Source of the DNA: Phytopseudomonas seleniipraecipitans
GTDB lineage: Bacteria; Pseudomonadota; Gammaproteobacteria; Pseudomonadales; Pseudomonadaceae
Assembly: GCF_900102335.1 (NCBI RefSeq)
Contig: NZ_FNBM01000003.1
Span: 355,005 to 419,004, forward strand
Length of the DNA: 64,000 nucleotides
Direction of reading: 5' to 3'
Shown: positions 49,972 through 59,096 of the stretch, piece by piece
Numbering within the stretch: the first letter of the stretch is position 1
Layout of the letters: each line of letters opens with the position of its first letter
The notes under the pieces: model-generated
What the model saw: the letters and a program-made list of their open reading frames with translations, nothing else
Told to the model about the DNA's origin: nothing
Databases searched by the model: none
Translations under genes and position numbers: made by a program

Positions 49972-50541
49972 ATGAAAGACGCCAGCTCTAGCATCCTGAA
50001 AAATCACTTTCTGATCGCCATGCCTCACATGGCCGATCCGAATTTTGCGCAAACCGTCATCTATCTGATCGAGCACAGTGATCAGGGCGCCATGGGATTG
50101 GTGATCAACCGCCCCAACGGCCTGACCCTGGCCGATGTGCTCGAGCAACTGCGCCCTGACAGCGAGCCTGCGGTACTCTGCCAGAGCCTGCCGATATTCA
50201 GCGGCGGGCCGGTACAGACCGACCGCGGCTTCGTGCTGCACCCCAGCGGCGCGCAGTTTCAGGCAACCCTGGACCTCGGCGAGCTGGGCATGTCCACCTC
50301 CCAGGATGTGCTATTCGCGATTGCTGAAGGCAACGGCCCGGCTCGTCACTTGATCGCCCTCGGCTACGCCGGTTGGGGCGCCGGCCAGCTGGAGGCCGAG
50401 CTGGCCGATAACGCCTGGCTGACCTGCCCGGCTGATCAGACGATCCTTTTCGAAACCCCTTATGAACAACGCCTCGGCGCCGCCGCGGCATTGCTCGGCA
50501 TTGACCTCAATCTGCTGACGGCCCAGGCAGGACACGCCTGA
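49972..50541 (+). CDS. algH: AlgH/YqgE family protein
   Basis: Cytosolic UPF0301 protein of 189 residues. Family motifs: LKNHFLIAMPHMADPNFA, IYLIEHSDQGAMGLVINRP, SGGPVQTDRGFVLH and GYAGWGAGQLEAEL. P. aeruginosa AlgH was named as a regulator of alginate genes, but its biochemical role is unsettled. No strong ribosome binding site. Its stop overlaps the ruvX start by one base (TGATG). Confidence 0.94.
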   Translation: MKDASSSILKNHFLIAMPHMADPNFAQTVIYLIEHSDQGAMGLVINRPNGLTLADVLEQLRPDSEPAVLCQSLPIFSGGPVQTDRGFVLHPSGAQFQATLDLGELGMSTSQDVLFAIAEGNGPARHLIALGYAGWGAGQLEAELADNAWLTCPADQTILFETPYEQRLGAAAALLGIDLNLLTAQAGHA

Positions 50542-50984
50542 TGGCCGAAATCCCAGGGAAACCACTGCGCCTGCTGCTCGGCTTCGATTACGGCGCCAGG
50601 CAGATCGGTGTCGCCGTCGGCCAGCCGATCACCGGTTCGGCCCGCGAGCTGTGCATTCTCAAGGCGCAAAATGGCGTACCGGACTGGCAGCAGGTCGAAG
50701 CGCTGATGCGCGAATGGCAACCCGATGCCCTGGTAGTCGGCCTGCCGCTGAACATGGACGGCACGCCCAGCGAAATGAGCGAGCGCGCGGAGAAGTTCGC
50801 GCGCCGCCTGAATGGCCGCTTCAACCTGCCGGTTTTCACCCACGATGAACGCCTGACCACCTACGCCGCCAAGGGCGAACGCCTGCAGCAAGGCCAGACT
50901 GGCGGCTATCGCCAGCGCCCGGTGGATGCCCTGGCCGCCGCGCTGCTGCTGCAAGGCTGGCTGGAAGAGAACAGTCCGGGCTGA
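50541..50984 (+). CDS. ruvX: Holliday-junction-resolvase-like RuvX (YqgF)
   Basis: RNase H-fold nuclease, 147 residues, implicated in 16S rRNA 5' processing and resolvase activity. Acidic residues lie in LLGFDYGARQIGVAV, the E/D positions of GLPLNMDGTPSEMSERAEKF, FTHDERLTTYAA and VDALAAALLLQGWL. Overlaps algH by one base and precedes pyrR by 27 bases, the usual algH-ruvX-pyrR order. Confidence 0.94.
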   Translation: MAEIPGKPLRLLLGFDYGARQIGVAVGQPITGSARELCILKAQNGVPDWQQVEALMREWQPDALVVGLPLNMDGTPSEMSERAEKFARRLNGRFNLPVFTHDERLTTYAAKGERLQQGQTGGYRQRPVDALAAALLLQGWLEENSPG

Positions 50985-51011
50985 TCCAGCCCTGGCCACA
51001 AGGAGCTTTCG

Positions 51012-51533
51012 ATGAGCCTACCCAACCCTGCCGAACTGCTGCCACAGATGGCGTCCTCACTGATCAGCCATCTCAACCGGCGGCAGATTGCCGAGCCGCG
51101 CTTCATCGGTATCCGCACCGGTGGCGTGTGGGTCGCCCAGGCGCTGCTCGAGCAGCTGGGCCGCGATGAACCGCTGGGCATTCTTGACGTCTCCTTTTAC
51201 CGCGACGACTTCAGCCAGAATGGCCTGCACCCGCAGGTTCAGCCTTCAGAGCTGCCGTTCGAGATCGAAGGGCAACACCTGGTGCTCATCGATGACGTGC
51301 TGATGAGCGGCCGTACCATCCGCGCCGCCCTCAACGAACTGTTCGACTACGGCCGCCCGGCCAGCGTAACCCTGGTCAGCCTGCTCGACCTGGACGCCCG
51401 TGAACTGCCGGTGCGCCCGGACGTTGTCGGCGCAACGCTGTCGCTGGCTGCCGATCAACGGGTAAAATTGTCCGGCCCAGCGCCCTTCACCCTCGAACTC
51501 CAGACGCTCTCCGACCAAGGCCGTGCGCAATGA
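51012..51533 (+). CDS. pyrR: PyrR bifunctional regulator/uracil phosphoribosyltransferase
   Basis: Phosphoribosyltransferase-fold protein, 173 residues. The PRPP-binding loop [18 protein letters not shown] is clear, preceded by [15 protein letters not shown]. In pseudomonads PyrR influences the pyr operon, though not by the Bacillus attenuation mechanism in every case. AAGGAG precedes the start. Its stop overlaps pyrB by 4 bases (ATGA). Confidence 0.94.
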   Translation: MSLPNPAELLPQMASSLISHLNRRQIAEPRFIGIRTGGVWVAQALLEQLGRDEPLGILDVSFYRDDFSQNGLHPQVQPSELPFEIEGQHLVLIDDVLMSGRTIRAALNELFDYGRPASVTLVSLLDLDARELPVRPDVVGATLSLAADQRVKLSGPAPFTLELQTLSDQGRAQ

Positions 51534-52534
51534 CCCCGATCGATGCCAAGCGACCGCTGCAACTCAATGACCAAGGCCAACTGCGCCATTTTCTGTCCCT
51601 CGACGGCCTGCCCCGCGAGCTGCTGACGGAAATCCTCGACACTGCCGACTCGTTCCTCGAAGTGGGCGCCCGCGCGGTGAAGAAAGTCCCGCTGCTGCGC
51701 GGCAAAACCGTGTGCAACGTGTTCTTCGAGAACTCCACGCGTACCCGCACCACCTTCGAACTGGCGGCTCAGCGCCTGTCAGCCGACGTGATCAGCCTCA
51801 ACGTATCGACCAGCTCGACCAGCAAAGGCGAGACGCTGTTCGACACCCTGCGAAACCTCGAGGCCATGGCTGCCGACATCTTCGTGGTGCGCCACGCTGA
51901 TTCGGGTGCTGCGCACTTCATCGCCGAACATGTGTGCCCGAACCTGGCGATCATCAACGGCGGTGACGGACGCCACGCGCACCCGACGCAGGGCATGCTC
52001 GACATGCTGACCATCCGCCGCCACAAGGGCAGCTTCGAAAACCTGTCGGTGGCCATCGTCGGCGACATCCTGCATTCGCGGGTCGCACGCTCGAACATGC
52101 TTGCGCTAAAAACCCTCGGCTGCCCGGACATCCGCGTGATTGCGCCAAAAACCCTGCTGCCGGTGGGCATCGAGCAGTACGGCGTGACCGTCTACAGCGA
52201 CATGGCCGCAGGCCTCAAGGATGTCGACGTGGTGATCATGCTGCGTCTGCAGCGTGAGCGCATGACCGGCGGCCTGTTGCCTAGCGAAGGCGAGTTCTAC
52301 CGCCTGTTCGGCCTCACCGAACAACGCCTCGCCCTGGCCAAGCCGGACGCGCTGGTCATGCACCCGGGGCCGATCAACCGCGGCGTCGAGATCGAGTCGG
52401 CGGTTGCTGACGGCCCGCAATCGGTGATTCTCAATCAGGTCACCTACGGCATCGCCATCCGCATGGCCGTGCTGTCCATGGCCATGAGCGGCCAGAACGC
52501 GCAACGACAACTCAACTCCGAGGAGCACAACTGA
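51530..52534 (+). CDS. pyrB: Aspartate carbamoyltransferase catalytic chain
   Basis: First committed step of pyrimidine synthesis, 334 residues. Motifs: carbamoyl-phosphate loop [51 protein letters not shown] and [13 protein letters not shown]. The N-terminus is longer than in E. coli PyrB, as in pseudomonad enzymes that assemble as PyrB-PyrC' dodecamers with regulatory sites on the PyrB extension. Its stop overlaps pyrC' by one base. Confidence 0.96.
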   Translation: MTPIDAKRPLQLNDQGQLRHFLSLDGLPRELLTEILDTADSFLEVGARAVKKVPLLRGKTVCNVFFENSTRTRTTFELAAQRLSADVISLNVSTSSTSKGETLFDTLRNLEAMAADIFVVRHADSGAAHFIAEHVCPNLAIINGGDGRHAHPTQGMLDMLTIRRHKGSFENLSVAIVGDILHSRVARSNMLALKTLGCPDIRVIAPKTLLPVGIEQYGVTVYSDMAAGLKDVDVVIMLRLQRERMTGGLLPSEGEFYRLFGLTEQRLALAKPDALVMHPGPINRGVEIESAVADGPQSVILNQVTYGIAIRMAVLSMAMSGQNAQRQLNSEEHN

Positions 52535-53805
52535 TGCGTACCCGTATCCTCGGCGCCCGCGTCATCGACCCGAGCAGCGGCCTCGATCAGGTCGCGGATC
52601 TCTATGTAGAAGGCGGCAAGCTGAGCGCCATCGGCCAAGCGCCTGCCGGCTTCGAAGCTGACCAGACGCTGGATGCTCAAGGCCTGATCGCCGCGCCCGG
52701 CCTGGTCGATCTGTCGGTGGCCTTGCGCGAACCCGGCTACAGCCGCAAAGGCAGCATCGCCAGCGAAACCCTGGCAGCCGCTGCCGGCGGCGTTACCAGC
52801 CTGTGTTGCCCACCGATCACCAAGCCGGTGCTGGACACCTCGGCGGTCGCCGAACTGATCCTCGACCGCGCTCGTGAAGCCGGCCACACCAAGGTGTTTC
52901 CCATCGGCGCGCTGAGCAAGGGGCTCGATGGTGAACAGCTCGCCGAACTGGTTGCCCTGCGCGATGCCGGCTGCGTGGCGTTCGGTAACGGCCTGAACAA
53001 CTTCCGCAATGCACGCGCCCTGCGCCGCGCGCTGGAGTACGCAGCGACGTTCGATCTCACGGTAATTTTTCACTCCCAGGATCATGACCTCGCCGAAGGT
53101 GGTTTAGCCCACGAAGGCGCGACAGCCAGCTTCCTCGGCCTGTCAGGCATTCCGGAAACCGCCGAAACCGTGGCCTTGGCCCGCGATCTGCTGCTGGTCG
53201 AGCAGAGCGGTGTGCGCGCGCACTTCAGCCAGCTCACCAGCGCACGCGGCGCCCAATTGATCGCCGAGGCTCAGGCCCGTGGCCTGCCGGTGACCGCCGA
53301 CGTGGCGCTGTATCAGTTGATCCTCACCGACGAGGCGCTGATCGACTTCTCCAGCCTCTATCACGTGCAACCGCCGCTGCGCACCCGCGCTGACCGCGAA
53401 GGCCTGCGCGAGGCGGTGAAAAGCGGCGTGATCAGCACCATCTCCAGCCATCACCAGCCCCATGAGCGCGACGCCAAGCTAGCGCCCTTCGGCGAGACCG
53501 AGCCGGGCATGAGTGGCGTTCAGTTGCTGTTGCCGCTGGCCATGACGCTGGTGCAGGACGGCCTGCTCGACCTGCCCACCCTGCTCGCCCGCTTGAGCAG
53601 CGGCCCGGCCGAGGCGCTACGCCTGCCAGCTGGAAAGCTGCAGGTAGGTGGCGCGGCGGACATCCTGCTGTTTGACCCGCAGGCTTCCACCGTGGCCGGT
53701 GACAGCTGGCATTCGAAAGGCCGCAATAGCCCATTCCTCGGCCACTGCTTACCGGCGCAAGTGCGTTACACGCTGGTCGACGGGCACGTAAGCTTCAAGG
53801 CCTAA
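52534..53805 (+). CDS. pyrC': Noncatalytic dihydroorotase-like subunit PyrC' (PyrX)
   Basis: Amidohydrolase-fold protein, 423 residues, translationally coupled to pyrB. In catalytic dihydroorotases the first motif is DxHxHxR; here it is DLSVALR at residues 59-65, so both metal-binding His are replaced by Ser61 and Ala63. The later DHAPH is SHHQPH. The enzyme should therefore be inactive and act as the structural partner that holds PyrB in its dodecamer, as shown for P. putida. A working dihydroorotase must lie elsewhere. GAGGAG precedes the start. Confidence 0.94.
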   Translation: MRTRILGARVIDPSSGLDQVADLYVEGGKLSAIGQAPAGFEADQTLDAQGLIAAPGLVDLSVALREPGYSRKGSIASETLAAAAGGVTSLCCPPITKPVLDTSAVAELILDRAREAGHTKVFPIGALSKGLDGEQLAELVALRDAGCVAFGNGLNNFRNARALRRALEYAATFDLTVIFHSQDHDLAEGGLAHEGATASFLGLSGIPETAETVALARDLLLVEQSGVRAHFSQLTSARGAQLIAEAQARGLPVTADVALYQLILTDEALIDFSSLYHVQPPLRTRADREGLREAVKSGVISTISSHHQPHERDAKLAPFGETEPGMSGVQLLLPLAMTLVQDGLLDLPTLLARLSSGPAEALRLPAGKLQVGGAADILLFDPQASTVAGDSWHSKGRNSPFLGHCLPAQVRYTLVDGHVSFKA

Positions 53806-53844
53806 ATAGCCAACCTGCACAGCCCCGAAATCTCTTGCCTGATC

Positions 53845-53880
53845 AAGCCGCCGATACCCCGCACCGGGTATCGGCGGCTT
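53845..53880. terminator. Bidirectional hairpin between pyrC' and the TM2 gene
   Basis: Perfect 15-bp stem (53845-53859 with 53866-53880) and 6-base loop between convergent genes. No T-run, so it may rely on stem strength. Confidence 0.7.
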
Positions 53881-53884
53881 CGCC

Positions 53885-54286
53885 TTAATAGCGCTCCCGC
53901 GCATTCTTGATCGACACCTGGTTGTTAAGCGTCCAGAAGTCATAGAGCACGCCAACCAGAAACAGCCCGCCGGTGAACAGGTAGATGATTCCGGTGATCC
54001 ACTTGCCCTGGTACATCCGGTGCACGCCGAAAATCCCAAGGAAGGTCAGCAGTAACCAGGCGATATTGAAATCCGTCCGCCCTGCGGTGAAGCGCAGATC
54101 CGCTTCGCGATCCATCGCCGGGATCAGCAGCAGGTCGATGATCCAGCCGATGAAGAACAGCCCCAGCGTAAAGAACCAGATGGTGCCGGTCACCGGCTTG
54201 CCGTAATAGAAGCGGTGCGCGCCGAGGAAACCGAATATCCATAACAGATAGCCGATGATCTTGCTGTGGGTGTCGGGACGCTGCAT
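53885..54286 (-). CDS. TM2-domain membrane protein
   Basis: Small membrane protein of 133 residues with two TM2-type repeats: GYLLWIFGFLGAHRFYYGKPVTG and, in the second half, a degenerate copy LLTFLGIFGVHRMYQGKWITG. Each is a helical pair joined by the short HRFY or HRMY turn. Function unknown for the family. Start at 54286 with GGAGAA 6 bases upstream; longer in-frame starts lack a signal. Divergent from the LexA-boxed radical-SAM gene, with the box 108 bases from its start. Confidence 0.83.
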   Translation of the reverse strand: MQRPDTHSKIIGYLLWIFGFLGAHRFYYGKPVTGTIWFFTLGLFFIGWIIDLLLIPAMDREADLRFTAGRTDFNIAWLLLTFLGIFGVHRMYQGKWITGIIYLFTGGLFLVGVLYDFWTLNNQVSIKNARERY

Positions 54287-54393
54287 CAAATTCTCCAGAA
54301 TAAACTTACTCATGGGTTGGAGCTGCATCCAGGCCGCAGGTTTCCCTAAACGGCGACGAGACGACCTTGCATGTGCAGCGGGCATACCGAATA

Positions 54394-54409
54394 CTGTACA
54401 TAAATACAG
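54394..54409 (+). promoter_or_regulatory. LexA (SOS) box
   Basis: CTGTACATAAATACAG fits CTGT-N8-ACAG exactly, inside TACTGTACATAAATACAGCT, close to the E. coli consensus. It lies 16 bases before the radical-SAM start codon and would cover the promoter or transcription start. It is the only such box I noticed. Confidence 0.88.
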
Positions 54410-54425
54410 CTATCGAATCGTACCC

Positions 54426-55637
54426 ATGGAATTGATCGACAAGCTTACGGTACTCGCCGATGCCGCCAAATACGATGTGTCCTGCGCCAGCAGTGGCGCA
54501 CCCAAGCGCAGCTCCAAAGGCCAGAGCGGCATGGGCGCCACCGACGGCATGGGCATTTGCCACAGCTTCACGCCGGATGGCCGCTGCGTCGCGCTGTTGA
54601 AAGTTCTGTTGACCAATTTCTGCCTGTACGACTGCCAATACTGCGTCAACCGCCGCTCCAGCGATGTACCGCGAGCACGCTTCACGCCCGAGGAAGTGGT
54701 CACGTTGACCTTGGATTTCTACCGGCGCAACTGCATCAGCGGGCTGTTCCTCAGCTCCGGCATCATCCGTTCTGCCGACTACACCATGGAGCAGTTGGTG
54801 CGTGTCGCCAAGCTGCTGCGCGAAGAGCACGAGTTTCGCGGTTATATCCACCTCAAGACGATCCCCGATGCGTCACCGGAATTGATTGCCGAAGCAGGCC
54901 GGTACGCCGATCGCCTCAGCGTCAATATCGAACTGCCCACCGAAAGCAGCCTGATCCGTCTGGCGCCGGAAAAAAGCGTGGCGCCAATCAAACTAGCCAT
55001 GGGCACCATCCGCAATGGGGTTGAAGAAGCCAGCAGCGAGAAGCGCGCACCGGCCTTCGCGCCAGCCGGTCAGAGCACGCAGATGATCGTCGGCGCTGAT
55101 GCCACCGACGACAGCACCATCCTGCACACCGCGCAGTCGCTGTATGGCGACTTCCGCCTCAAGCGCGTCTATTACTCGGCGTTCAGCCCGATCCCGCAAA
55201 GCCCCAAAAGCGTACCCTTCGAGGCGCCGCCACTGCTACGCGAGCATCGCCTGTACCAGGCGGATTTCCTGATGCGTGGTTACGGCTTCAAGGCCTCGGA
55301 ACTGCTCGATGGCCCCGGCAATCTGGCCCTGGATATCGACCCGAAACTGGCCTGGGCACTGAACAACCGCCAGCATTTTCCCGTTGACCTGAATCGCGCC
55401 GACGTCAGCCTGATCGCGCGCATCCCCGGTATCGGCGTGCTCAGCGCCCAGCGCCTGGTGGCCCTGCGCCGGCAGAAACGCATACGCTTTGCGGACGTCA
55501 GCCGCCTGCGCTGTGCTCTGGAAAAGGCCAAGCCGTTCATCGTCACCCAGGATTACCGCCCCGTTCAGGCGACTCGCGAATCGTTAGTGATCCGTCAGCA
55601 ACTGAGCGAGGCGCCGCGCCAGATGGGGCTGTGGTGA
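54426..55637 (+). CDS. Putative DNA modification/repair radical SAM protein (rSAM_link_UDG type)
   Basis: Radical-SAM enzyme of 403 residues. The iron-sulfur motif CLYDCQYC has CX3CX2C spacing at Cys66, 70 and 73. An unusual N-terminal part (KYDVSCASSGAPKRSS, GICHSFTPDGRC) adds further Cys, and the barrel follows to about 310. Residues about 320-365 form a helix-hairpin-helix (DLNRADVSLIARIPGIGVLS), a DNA-binding element. I recognise the family that always occurs with a DUF4130 partner, sometimes fused to uracil-DNA glycosylase domains. Its reaction is unknown. LexA box just upstream. I use the ATG at 54426 despite a weak ribosome binding site, since longer frames read through the box. Confidence 0.88.
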   Translation: MELIDKLTVLADAAKYDVSCASSGAPKRSSKGQSGMGATDGMGICHSFTPDGRCVALLKVLLTNFCLYDCQYCVNRRSSDVPRARFTPEEVVTLTLDFYRRNCISGLFLSSGIIRSADYTMEQLVRVAKLLREEHEFRGYIHLKTIPDASPELIAEAGRYADRLSVNIELPTESSLIRLAPEKSVAPIKLAMGTIRNGVEEASSEKRAPAFAPAGQSTQMIVGADATDDSTILHTAQSLYGDFRLKRVYYSAFSPIPQSPKSVPFEAPPLLREHRLYQADFLMRGYGFKASELLDGPGNLALDIDPKLAWALNNRQHFPVDLNRADVSLIARIPGIGVLSAQRLVALRRQKRIRFADVSRLRCALEKAKPFIVTQDYRPVQATRESLVIRQQLSEAPRQMGLW

Positions 55638-56497
55638 TGTACCCGGTTCGCTTCGATGGCAGCTTCGCCGGCTGGCGCGAGGCTGCTCGCCACCAACTGC
55701 AGCGCGGCCTCGCGCCTCATCAATTGAGCTGGGAGGACGGCCGCCAGGAAGCGGACCTGTTCGGCCAGTTGGACACGATAGAGCCACCTGCCGCGAACGA
55801 ATGCTCAGTTCGGGTACCGCGCGCGTTGCTTGACCAGCTGGAACGTGCCGCGCGCTTTCGTTGCAACGGCCGCTGGGCCTTGCTGTATCGCATTCTATGG
55901 CGCGTTGCACAGGGTGATCACGCAGCCATGATGGCCGGCGATGTCGACGGCAGCGAACTGCACATGCGCCTAAAGGCCGTGCGCCGCGAAGCCCATCATC
56001 TGCACGCGTTTTTACGATTCAAACCACGCGATGCAACGGCAGGCGGGCCGGAACTCGTGGCCTGGCATGAGCCGGCTCACGACATTCTAGCCAGCGCGTC
56101 GGGCCATTTCGCCGAACGGCTGGGCCGCCAGACCTGGATGATCGCGACACCAGACGATGGCGTGTACTGGGACGGTGAAAACCTGCACCACATCAACCCC
56201 TGCCCACCCGAATGGAAACAGTTGGCGCAGGGTACCGATGACCGAAACGAAGCGATGTGGCTGGCCTACTACGGCAGCACCTTCAACCCGGCGCGGCTCA
56301 ACCGCAGTGTGCTGGAAACCAACATGCCGGTACGCTTCTGGCGCAACCTGCCGGAAGGTCCGATGATTCCCAGGTTGATGAGCCAGGCCAGAGCAGGCGC
56401 CCAAGCCGACGGGCAGGCGCAGGCTGTCTCTGTCCGGCCTGGAAAGCGCATCCAGGCCGAAGCGGAGCAGGTACTGCCTGTTCGGCCACCGGCCTGA
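55637..56497 (+). CDS. DUF4130 (probable DNA metabolism) partner protein
   Basis: Protein of 286 residues, read from an ATG that overlaps the radical-SAM stop by one base (TGATG), so expression is coupled. It matches the DUF4130 pattern: FDGSFAGWREAARHQL at the N-terminus, AVRREAHHLHAFLRFKP in the middle, DDGVYWDGENLHHI, and the ending STFNPARLNRSVLETNMPVRFWRNLPEG. In other genomes this domain is a separate partner of the radical-SAM protein or is fused to a uracil-DNA-glycosylase-like domain; no glycosylase is fused here. The last 40 residues are polar and variable. Molecular role unknown. Confidence 0.85.
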   Translation: MYPVRFDGSFAGWREAARHQLQRGLAPHQLSWEDGRQEADLFGQLDTIEPPAANECSVRVPRALLDQLERAARFRCNGRWALLYRILWRVAQGDHAAMMAGDVDGSELHMRLKAVRREAHHLHAFLRFKPRDATAGGPELVAWHEPAHDILASASGHFAERLGRQTWMIATPDDGVYWDGENLHHINPCPPEWKQLAQGTDDRNEAMWLAYYGSTFNPARLNRSVLETNMPVRFWRNLPEGPMIPRLMSQARAGAQADGQAQAVSVRPGKRIQAEAEQVLPVRPPA

Positions 56498-56540
56498 ATC
56501 GCTTCACGCCGCCTATCTCAGCCAAACAGGCTAGCTGAGT

Positions 56541-57686
56541 TCAGCGGAAACGCCGACCTGGATCTTCGTCGGTGACCTCCAGGGCCAGGCCCTGGGCCAT
56601 GCTGGTCAGGTGTTCGCCGTCGGTTTCCGAGCCCAGCTTGATCATCAGGCGCAGATCGTTCGCCGAGTCGGCATACAGCAGGGCGTCTTCGTAGGTGATT
56701 TCACCCTGGCTGTAGAGGTTGTACAGCGCCTGGTCGAAGGTCTGCATGCCATGCTCGGTCGAGCGCTTCATCAGGCTTTTTAGCTCGTGCACTTCGCCCT
56801 TGCGGATCAGGTCCGCTGCCAATGGCGTGTTGATCAACACCTCGATCACCGCGCGACGGCCTTTGCCGTCTGGCGTGGGGATCAGTTGCTGGGCGACGAT
56901 GGCCTTGAGGTTCAGGGAAAGGTCCATCCACACCTGGTTCTGCCGGTCAGCCGGGAAGAAGTTGATGATCCGGTCCAGCGCCTGGTTGGCGTTGTTGGCG
57001 TGCAGGGTGGCCAGGCACAGGTGCCCGGTTTCGGCGAAGGCCACGGCGTGATCCATGGTTTCGCGGGTGCGCACCTCACCGATGAGGATCACGTCCGGCG
57101 CCTGGCGCAGGGTGTTCTTCAGCGCTACCTCGAAGGAATCGGTGTCGATACCCACTTCACGTTGGGTGACGATGCAATTCTGGTGCTGGTGGATGTATTC
57201 GATCGGGTCTTCGATGGAGATGATATGGCCGCTGCTGTTCTTGTTACGGAAGCCGATCATCGCCGCCAGCGAGGTGGACTTGCCGGTGCCCGTGGCGCCC
57301 ACGAACAGCACCAGGCCGCGCTTGGTCATGGCCAGTTTCTTGAGGATTTCCGGCAGCTTCAGGTCATCCAGCGTCGGGATGTTGGTTTCGATGCGGCGCA
57401 GCACCATGCCCGCCAGGTTGCGCTGGTAGAAGGCACTGACACGGAAACGGCCGATGCCGCGGGCGCTGATGGCGAAGTTGCACTCGTGGTTCTCGGCGAA
57501 TTCACGACGCTGCTGCTCGTTCATCACACCGTGTACGGTTTCGCGAGTCATCTCCGGCGACAGCGGCGTCTTGGTCACCGGCATGATCTTGCCGTTGACC
57601 TTCATCGACGGTGGCACGCCGGCAGTGATAAACAGATCGGAACCGCCCTTTTCGACCATCAGGCGCAACAGTTTTTCGAATTCCAT
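56541..57686 (-). CDS. pilU: Type IV pilus retraction ATPase PilU
   Basis: Hexameric secretion-type ATPase of 381 residues that assists PilT in pilus retraction. Motifs: Walker A GATGTGKSTS, Asp box IEDPIEYIHQHQNCI, Walker B VILIGEVRTRETMDHA and the His box GHLCLATLHANNANQA. Downstream of pilT on the same strand but 239 bases away; that gap shows no gene and may hold its own promoter. Convergent with the DUF4130 gene. Confidence 0.96.
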   Translation of the reverse strand: MEFEKLLRLMVEKGGSDLFITAGVPPSMKVNGKIMPVTKTPLSPEMTRETVHGVMNEQQRREFAENHECNFAISARGIGRFRVSAFYQRNLAGMVLRRIETNIPTLDDLKLPEILKKLAMTKRGLVLFVGATGTGKSTSLAAMIGFRNKNSSGHIISIEDPIEYIHQHQNCIVTQREVGIDTDSFEVALKNTLRQAPDVILIGEVRTRETMDHAVAFAETGHLCLATLHANNANQALDRIINFFPADRQNQVWMDLSLNLKAIVAQQLIPTPDGKGRRAVIEVLINTPLAADLIRKGEVHELKSLMKRSTEHGMQTFDQALYNLYSQGEITYEDALLYADSANDLRLMIKLGSETDGEHLTSMAQGLALEVTDEDPGRRFR

Positions 57687-57925
57687 GGGTGCCTACCTAC
57701 AATGCGCTGGAGCGACGTTCAGCTACCGGGCGGGTGCGCCGGCGACCAGGAGCGCGGACGATTGAGCATCGTCCGGCTTAATCTTGAACCTGTTCACGGT
57801 CTCGCGAGCTAGACCCTGCAAGGCCTAAACAGATGAGAAAGCGCGCAGTTTACGACTGTAAATGAGCACTTCGCGTCTGTTTTTAATGCAGCAGTGACGA
57901 AGCGCAGCAGGTTGTGAACTGGCTC

Positions 57926-58960
57926 TCAGAAGTTCTCTGGGGTTTTGGCCTTTTCGCGCGCGCTCTCACGGCTGACCAAACCTTTGGAAACCAGGGTTTT
58001 CAGGCACGCATCCAACGTCTGCATGCCCAGCGCACCGCCGGTCTGGATAGCCGAGTACATCTGCGCCACTTTGTCTTCGCGGATCAGGTTACGGATTGCC
58101 GGGGTGCCGATCATGATTTCGTGGGCAGCCACACGGCCACCGCCGATCTTCTTCAGCAGCGTCTGGGAAATCACCGCTTGCAGCGATTCGGAGAGCATGG
58201 AGCGCACCATGGATTTCTCTTCGGCAGGAAACACGTCGACCACGCGGTCGATGGTCTTGGCCGCCGAGGTAGTGTGCAGAGTGCCGAACACCAAGTGACC
58301 GGTTTCCGCAGCGGTCAGCGCCAGGCGGATGGTCTCCAGGTCGCGCATCTCGCCGACCAGGATGATGTCCGGGTCTTCGCGCAGTGCCGAGCGCAGGGCT
58401 TCGGAGAAGCCCAGCGTGTCGCGGTGAACCTCGCGCTGGTTGATCAGGCACTTCTTCGATTCGTGGACGAATTCGATGGGGTCTTCGACGGTGAGGATGT
58501 GGTGATACTTGTTGCTGTTTATATAGTCGAGCATCGCCGCCAGGGTGGTCGACTTGCCCGAACCGGTCGGCCCGGTCACCAGCACCAGCCCACGTGGCAC
58601 GTCGGAGACCTTCTTGAAGATCTCGCCCATGCCGAGGTCTTCCATGCTCAGCACCTTGGACGGAATGGTCCGGAATACCGCACCGCTGCCGCGGTTCTGG
58701 TTGAAGGCGTTGACCCGGAAGCGCGCCACACCCGGTACTTCGAACGAGAAGTCGGTCTCGAGGAATTCCTCGAAGTCCTTGCGCTGCTTGTCGTTCATGA
58801 TGTCGTAGATCAGCGCGTGCACCTGCTTATGATCCAGGGCAGGCAGGTTGATCCGGCGCACGTCGCCGTCGACCCGAATCATCGGCGGCAAGCCTGCCGA
58901 GAGGTGCAGATCCGACGCGCCTTGCTTGGCGCTGAAGGCGAGCAGCTCGGTGATATCCAT
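57926..58960 (-). CDS. pilT: Type IV pilus retraction ATPase PilT
   Basis: Main retraction motor of type IV pili, 344 residues, the standard length. Walker A GPTGSGKSTT, VEDPIEFVHESKKCLI, Walker B ILVGEMRDLETIRLAL, GHLVFGTLHTTSAAK and the C-terminal AIRNLIREDK signature of PilT. Start at 58960 with AGGGAG. Divergent from yggS. Confidence 0.97.
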   Translation of the reverse strand: MDITELLAFSAKQGASDLHLSAGLPPMIRVDGDVRRINLPALDHKQVHALIYDIMNDKQRKDFEEFLETDFSFEVPGVARFRVNAFNQNRGSGAVFRTIPSKVLSMEDLGMGEIFKKVSDVPRGLVLVTGPTGSGKSTTLAAMLDYINSNKYHHILTVEDPIEFVHESKKCLINQREVHRDTLGFSEALRSALREDPDIILVGEMRDLETIRLALTAAETGHLVFGTLHTTSAAKTIDRVVDVFPAEEKSMVRSMLSESLQAVISQTLLKKIGGGRVAAHEIMIGTPAIRNLIREDKVAQMYSAIQTGGALGMQTLDACLKTLVSKGLVSRESAREKAKTPENF

Positions 58961-59096
58961 GGGACTCCCTAATGACGGTAGAATGCCGCGTAACTCAGGA
59001 TAGGGGGCCTTGCGGGATCACCATGCGGCTGCGCTAGCACGCCCTTCGGAGACCACCGTCAAGCCCGCAGAAACGCTCAGGCGGCAGGCGCAGGTA

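Noticed and set aside
56517..56539. CTCAGC/GCTGAG repeat between the DUF4130 gene and pilU as a terminator
   Set aside because: Only 6-bp arms with an 11-base loop and no T-run.
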